A stretch of 64,000 nt of DNA. Origin: Isoptericola luteus (GTDB lineage Bacteria > Actinomycetota > Actinomycetes > Actinomycetales > Cellulomonadaceae). Where the stretch lies: the NCBI RefSeq assembly GCF_020297055.1, contig NZ_JAIXCQ010000004.1, forward strand, positions 62,001 through 126,000, written 5' to 3'. Both the position numbers and the translations under genes were made by a program. The first letter of the stretch is position 1. Every line of letters begins with the position of its first letter. Shown here piece by piece: positions 55,954-64,000 of this stretch. The notes below the pieces were generated by a model. The model worked only from the letters and a program-made list of their open reading frames with translations. It was not told the origin of the DNA and ran no database searches.

Positions 55954-56856
55954 TCACCAGCCCTGCGGCTCCCCTGCCCAGCTCTCCCCCGGCCGGAGCA
56001 CGACGACGTCCGTGGCCGGCGCCACCCGGGCGGCCGCGGCCGCGAAGGCGTCGCCCGCCCGGTCCATCCACCCGCGCGGCAGGTGGCGGCCGCCCGGCGC
56101 GTGCAGCGTGCCCCAGTGCACGGGTATCGCCACCCCGACCCCCGCCTCCGCGCACACCTCGGCCGCCTGCCACGGTCCCAGGTGCCCGCCCGAGAGCCGC
56201 GGCCCCCACCCGGACACCGGCACCAGCGCCACGTCGAGACGTCCCCCGGCGAGGTCGCGCACCCTGCCCATGCTGCCGAAGCGCTCGGTGTCGCCCATCG
56301 CCCAGACCGTCGGCCCCGCGGCGCCGGCACCAGTTCCGGCACCGCGACCCCTGAGGCGGACCAGGTGCCCCGTCGCGGCGTTCGGGCGGTGCGGCATCGG
56401 CCGGTGCCCGTGCACCGCAGGGGCGAGACGCACCTGCACGCCGCCGACGTCGTGCCACGGACCGGAGCGCCACGTCTCCACGCGCCCGGCCACGACCCAG
56501 GCACCCTCCAGCGCGACGCCGCGCACGCCCCGGCCCCGCAACCACCGCGCGCTCGACGACGCGGCGAGCACCGGCACGTCCCCCAGGAGCCGCAGCGACC
56601 GCAGCTCGGCGTGGTCGTGGTGCAGGTGGGACAGCAGGACCGCGTCGGCGCCTTTCCAGGCAAGCTCGGCCGGCCGCTGCCCACGCCGGCGCAGCAGGCC
56701 GGCGTGGCGGTGCAGCAGCGGGTCGGTCACGAGCCGCGTCGTCGCCCCGCCCGGTCCGGCCAGGTCGAGCACCACGGTCGAGTGACCCAGCCACGTGACC
56801 CGGAGCCGCCCGCCGGCGTCGACCCGGGCGGGCCGGCCCGCCCGCGCGGCGCTCAT
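55954..56856 (-). CDS. Metallo-beta-lactamase fold hydrolase (UlaG/NAPE-PLD-like)
   Basis: A 300-residue protein with the MBL-fold metal motif HLHHDHAELR. Before it are the strand WLGHSTVVLDLAG and TDPLL; later AVHGHRPMPHRPN, the acidic MGDTER and the final PVHWGT supply the other ligands. It resembles UlaG- or NAPE-PLD-type hydrolases acting on phosphate esters or lipids; the substrate is unknown. The ATG overlaps the stop of the holin-phosphodiesterase fusion gene (ATGA), suggesting related envelope or phospholipid functions. Confidence 0.82.
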   Translation of the reverse strand: MSAARAGRPARVDAGGRLRVTWLGHSTVVLDLAGPGGATTRLVTDPLLHRHAGLLRRRGQRPAELAWKGADAVLLSHLHHDHAELRSLRLLGDVPVLAASSSARWLRGRGVRGVALEGAWVVAGRVETWRSGPWHDVGGVQVRLAPAVHGHRPMPHRPNAATGHLVRLRGRGAGTGAGAAGPTVWAMGDTERFGSMGRVRDLAGGRLDVALVPVSGWGPRLSGGHLGPWQAAEVCAEAGVGVAIPVHWGTLHAPGGRHLPRGWMDRAGDAFAAAAARVAPATDVVVLRPGESWAGEPQGW

Positions 56857-59036
56857 CCGTCGGCCGCCCGCAGCCCGAGACCCGTCAGCCAGGCGACGAG
56901 CCGGCGGTGCACCGACTCCGCGCCGACCAGCATCCGCGCGCCGTCGACGTCCTCCCGCTCGCCGTCGGGCACCACCAGCCCGGCCGGTCGCAGCAGGACC
57001 GCCTCGTTCTGGGCGCCGCCCAGGCCGCCGTGCGAGCCGACGAGCGGTTCGAAGGCGTGCACCCGGCCGATCGTGTCGACCGCCGAGACCAGGACGAGGT
57101 CGCCGGCGTCGTCCAGGCCCGCGACACGGCACAGGTCCGCCCGCGCCCGCGAGCCGTAGCCCGCGAGCGGGTCCGTGCCCTCGACGCGGCCGGAGACGAG
57201 ATGGTGCCGCCCCGCCCGGCCGTGGGCCACGACGTCCTCGCCCTCACGCACGACGACGACGCCCACCGCGGGCAGCTCCAGCAGGCCCGGCACCAGCGCG
57301 GGCCACCGGGCGGCCACCTCGGCCCCGTCCAGACGATGCGGCTCACGACAGAACCACACCATGCCGAGGTTCCCTGACCCGATCACCGCCACCTCAGGGG
57401 TCTTCGGGTCCCGCGGCTCCGCCCCGGCCCGGCGCCCGTCCGGCTCGCGGTCCGGCCCGACGAGCACCCGGGGCTCGCCGCGACGGTCGCTGCGCACGGC
57501 GTTGAGGGCCGCGTTCGCGGGCCACCAGGACTCCGCGTCGCCGACGCTCCCCGCCGTCCGACGGTCGAGGGCCTCTGCGCCGGGCCGAGATCCCGGCCTG
57601 CCGACCGGCGACCGGCCCGCCGCCATCAGGCGGCGCACCTCGTCGGGGAACGAGCTCCCCACGACCTGCTCGAACGTGGCGCCGAGCGACTGGCCGTGGT
57701 CGGAGACGACCACGAACTCGTAGCGGCGCGGCGCCCCGCGGGCGACCTCCTCCCACAGGCCGAGCACCCGGTCCAGGCCTTCGAGCGCGCGCAGCGACTC
57801 GGGACGCAGCGGCCCCGCGTGGTGCGCGATCTCGTCGTAGTCCACGAGGTCGACGCACACCACCGGCGCGCCCCGCACGAGCTGCTCCGCCACGAGTGCG
57901 GTGTTGAGGTCGCGCAGCAGCACGTTCGTGACCGCCCGCAGCAGCGGGTACCAGCCGCGCCGCGGGACACGGGGCTGCACGCCCCGCGCCGTCTGCTGCC
58001 AGCCCTGGTACAGCTCCTTGACGGCCTCGCCGGCCGTGCCCACCACGGCCCGCACGAGCACGAACGGACTGGCCGCGAACCGGACGAACAGCTGCCCCGG
58101 CCCGAGTCCCGACCCTGCGCGGCTCAGCACCAGCAGGCTCGTCGGCGCGTCGCCGGAGAACATCGTGGACACCGCCGCCCCGCCGTCGGCGAGCAGCCCG
58201 CGGCCGTCGCTCGCGCGACGCTCGACGGCGGCGCCGTCCGCGGGCCGGTTCGTCACGACCATCCGCCCCTGGGTGCGCGACCACCAGCGGAACGCCGGGA
58301 CGTGCTCCGTGGTGCCGTGCAGCAGGCCCAGCGTGCTGGCCGGTGTGGTGCACGGCACCCGCGCCCACCACGACTCGAGCCGGTGCGAGCCGGTGGCGAG
58401 CCAGCGCTGGACGGTCGGCGCCAGCCCGGCCTCGATCGCGTGGTCGAGGGTCGGCCGGGACACGCCGTCCAGCAGCACCACGAGCAGGCCGGGCGGGTCG
58501 GCACCGTCAGCACCGTCAGCACCGTCAGCACCGTCAGCACCGTCAGCACCGTCAGCACCGTCAGCACGGCCTGCGGTCCCGGCCGCCCGCTCCCGGCGTG
58601 CCGGGCCCGCCCGGCGCCGCGAGCGCCGGACCAGGTCGCCCACGACGTACGCGTTGTCGTTCGCGCCCATGATCCAGTGACCGACCGCCATCACCACGGC
58701 GGCCAGGACGAGGACCAGCACGACGTCCGACCACGACTGGCTCGTGATCCCCGGCAGGAACCGCAGCGCCGCACCGAGCACGAGCACCTGTGCCGCGAGC
58801 CCGAGCACCAGGGCGCCCAGGGCGCCGGACGCACGGGCGAGCCGCCGCAGCGGGGCCCGGAGCAGCAGGTCTCCGGCGCCGACGGCGAGCGCCGCGAGCA
58901 GGACGACCGCCGGCGAGGTCACCGACACCGCGTCCACGACCCCGATCGCGATCCCCAGCCCTGCCGTCGTCGACAGGAGCGACCACAGCACGCTGCGCAC
59001 GACGGCGGCCGTCGGCAACGGACGGGCACGGCTCAT
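56853..59036 (-). CDS. Phage-holin-like membrane domain fused to a type I phosphodiesterase/sulfatase-like domain
   Basis: A 727-residue two-part protein. The first ~125 residues hold four hydrophobic helices in the arrangement of the actinobacterial phage_holin_4_2-like domain. A basic stretch and an Asp-Gly-Ala repeat linker (about 158-181) follow. The rest resembles the alkaline phosphatase/type I phosphodiesterase superfamily: VVLLDGVSRPTLDHAI (first metal Asp), CTTPAST (nucleophile Thr/Ser region), DLVDYDEIAHHAGPL, VVSDHGQS. It is probably a membrane-bound phosphohydrolase; the substrate is not known. It is coupled to the MBL gene downstream. Confidence 0.78.
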   Translation of the reverse strand: MSRARPLPTAAVVRSVLWSLLSTTAGLGIAIGVVDAVSVTSPAVVLLAALAVGAGDLLLRAPLRRLARASGALGALVLGLAAQVLVLGAALRFLPGITSQSWSDVVLVLVLAAVVMAVGHWIMGANDNAYVVGDLVRRSRRRAGPARRERAAGTAGRADGADGADGADGADGADGADGADPPGLLVVLLDGVSRPTLDHAIEAGLAPTVQRWLATGSHRLESWWARVPCTTPASTLGLLHGTTEHVPAFRWWSRTQGRMVVTNRPADGAAVERRASDGRGLLADGGAAVSTMFSGDAPTSLLVLSRAGSGLGPGQLFVRFAASPFVLVRAVVGTAGEAVKELYQGWQQTARGVQPRVPRRGWYPLLRAVTNVLLRDLNTALVAEQLVRGAPVVCVDLVDYDEIAHHAGPLRPESLRALEGLDRVLGLWEEVARGAPRRYEFVVVSDHGQSLGATFEQVVGSSFPDEVRRLMAAGRSPVGRPGSRPGAEALDRRTAGSVGDAESWWPANAALNAVRSDRRGEPRVLVGPDREPDGRRAGAEPRDPKTPEVAVIGSGNLGMVWFCREPHRLDGAEVAARWPALVPGLLELPAVGVVVVREGEDVVAHGRAGRHHLVSGRVEGTDPLAGYGSRARADLCRVAGLDDAGDLVLVSAVDTIGRVHAFEPLVGSHGGLGGAQNEAVLLRPAGLVVPDGEREDVDGARMLVGAESVHRRLVAWLTGLGLRAADG
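58501..58563. repeat. 9-bp tandem repeat in the holin-phosphodiesterase linker
   Basis: Seven perfect copies of GCACCGTCA. On the coding strand they encode seven Asp-Gly-Ala units between the membrane and enzyme domains. It is the longest perfect array in the window. Confidence 0.97.
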
Positions 59037-59158
59037 GGCGCCATGATGCCGCCGCAGCCCGCCCGCGTCCTGGGCAGCCCGCGCAGCGGCCCGGCAGCGG
59101 TCCAGGGCAGCCCGAGCGCCGCCGGGCCGAACGCGAGCGCAACCCTGGCGCGGACCGG

Positions 59159-59392
59159 TCAGCGTGGGGGCGGCGCCTGCCTGCGGTGGTCGCTGCCCCA
59201 CCGGAGCGCGTCGGGCACGTCGAGCGCGTCGCACAGGGCGTGCCAGACGTCGCGGGGCTCGAGGCCCGCCTCGAGCGCCTCCGCCGGGGTGCGGTTGTCG
59301 AGCCGTGGCAGCACCTGCTCGCGGACCAGGGCACGGCCGTAGGCCGGCCCGAACACCTCGTCGACCAGCTCGTCGAACTCCCGGTAGCGCAC
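59159..59392 (-). CDS. DUF3046 protein
   Basis: A 77-residue protein conserved near recA in actinobacteria. The family pattern is MRYREFDELVDEVFGPAYG, VLPRLDNRTPAEALEAGLEPRDVWHALCDALDVP. It is mostly helical and acidic. The GTG lacks a clear Shine-Dalgarno; CAGGCT lies 6 nt before it and could be a weak -10. Function unknown. Confidence 0.87.
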   Translation of the reverse strand: MRYREFDELVDEVFGPAYGRALVREQVLPRLDNRTPAEALEAGLEPRDVWHALCDALDVPDALRWGSDHRRQAPPPR

Positions 59393-59511
59393 GGGCCAAG
59401 CCTGCCACGAGCCGCCGCCCGGGCGGTTCTCACCACCGAACGTCGGAGCGGCCCCCGCCTGGACGGCGCCTCGCGCTGCGCCGTGTCGGACGCGGCTGCC
59501 ACGATGGCCGG

Positions 59512-64000
<4,489 letters not shown>

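Noticed and set aside
56149-56856. Signs of horizontal transfer around the MBL and holin-fusion genes
   Set aside because: Base composition and start-codon use look like those of the neighbours, and the genes overlap by ATGA like other local operons.
58501-58563. CRISPR array
   Set aside because: The repeats are contiguous 9-mers without spacers, and there are no cas genes in the window.

Overview
The window is very GC-rich and tightly packed (about 49 protein genes, no rRNA or tRNA seen). It reads as chromosomal housekeeping DNA of a high-GC Gram-positive actinobacterium. Gene order points the same way: a dcw cell-wall/division cluster ending in ftsZ-pgeF-sepF-yggT, and a recA-recX-gluABCD-miaB-miaA-dapF-hflX-lexA-nrdR block like that of corynebacteria and mycobacteria. 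The MurE substrate loop (DDPH instead of the diaminopimelate-type DNPR) hints at a genus with L-Lys or L-Orn peptidoglycan, such as members of the Cellulomonadaceae or Promicromonosporaceae. The genus call is inference only.

Layout. 1-18.8 kb, minus strand, transcribed from mraZ leftward: mraZ, rsmH, ftsL, ftsI, murE, murF, mraY, murD, ftsW, murG, murC, ftsQ, ftsZ, pgeF, sepF, yggT. Most neighbours overlap by ATGA or GTGA. Three GTGGAG boxes at 10-bp spacing precede mraZ. 19.1-23.8 kb, plus strand: moxR, a DUF58 gene and a transglutaminase gene, diverging from mraZ. 23.9-29.5 kb: a small membrane protein, an SOS-controlled HEPN-dinB pair, a spermidine-synthase-like gene, a cold-shock gene, a repeat-rich intergenic stretch and a PAC2 gene. 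29.1-32.3 kb: response regulator, histidine kinase and a REC-PP2C phosphatase. 32.5-36.1 kb: a HelD/HelR-type helicase and serA. 36.3-43.2 kb: nrdR, a LysM division inhibitor, lexA, ldh, a DinG-like helicase and hflX. 43.4-48.6 kb: an RsmC-like methyltransferase, dapF, miaA, a small membrane protein, a dioxygenase-fold protein and two YbjN proteins. 48.6-59.4 kb: miaB, gluABCD, recX, recA, a metallo-hydrolase, a holin-phosphodiesterase fusion and a DUF3046 gene. 59.5 kb to the end: lhr, cut off by the window edge.

How the parts connect. The first third makes lipid II and builds the divisome. LexA-type boxes (TCGAAC-N4-GTTCGA) lie before recA, before HEPN-dinB and between lexA and the LysM gene, so the window holds a core SOS circuit: sensor (RecA), repressor (LexA), translesion polymerase (DinB) and a likely division checkpoint (LysM protein). 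About ten genes have a TANNNT -10 hexamer 6-8 nt before the start codon and no Shine-Dalgarno, suggesting leaderless mRNAs. Short tandem repeats are unusually frequent, many of them multiples of 3 nt inside disordered protein tails or linkers. I found no mobile element, CRISPR array or clearly transferred segment.
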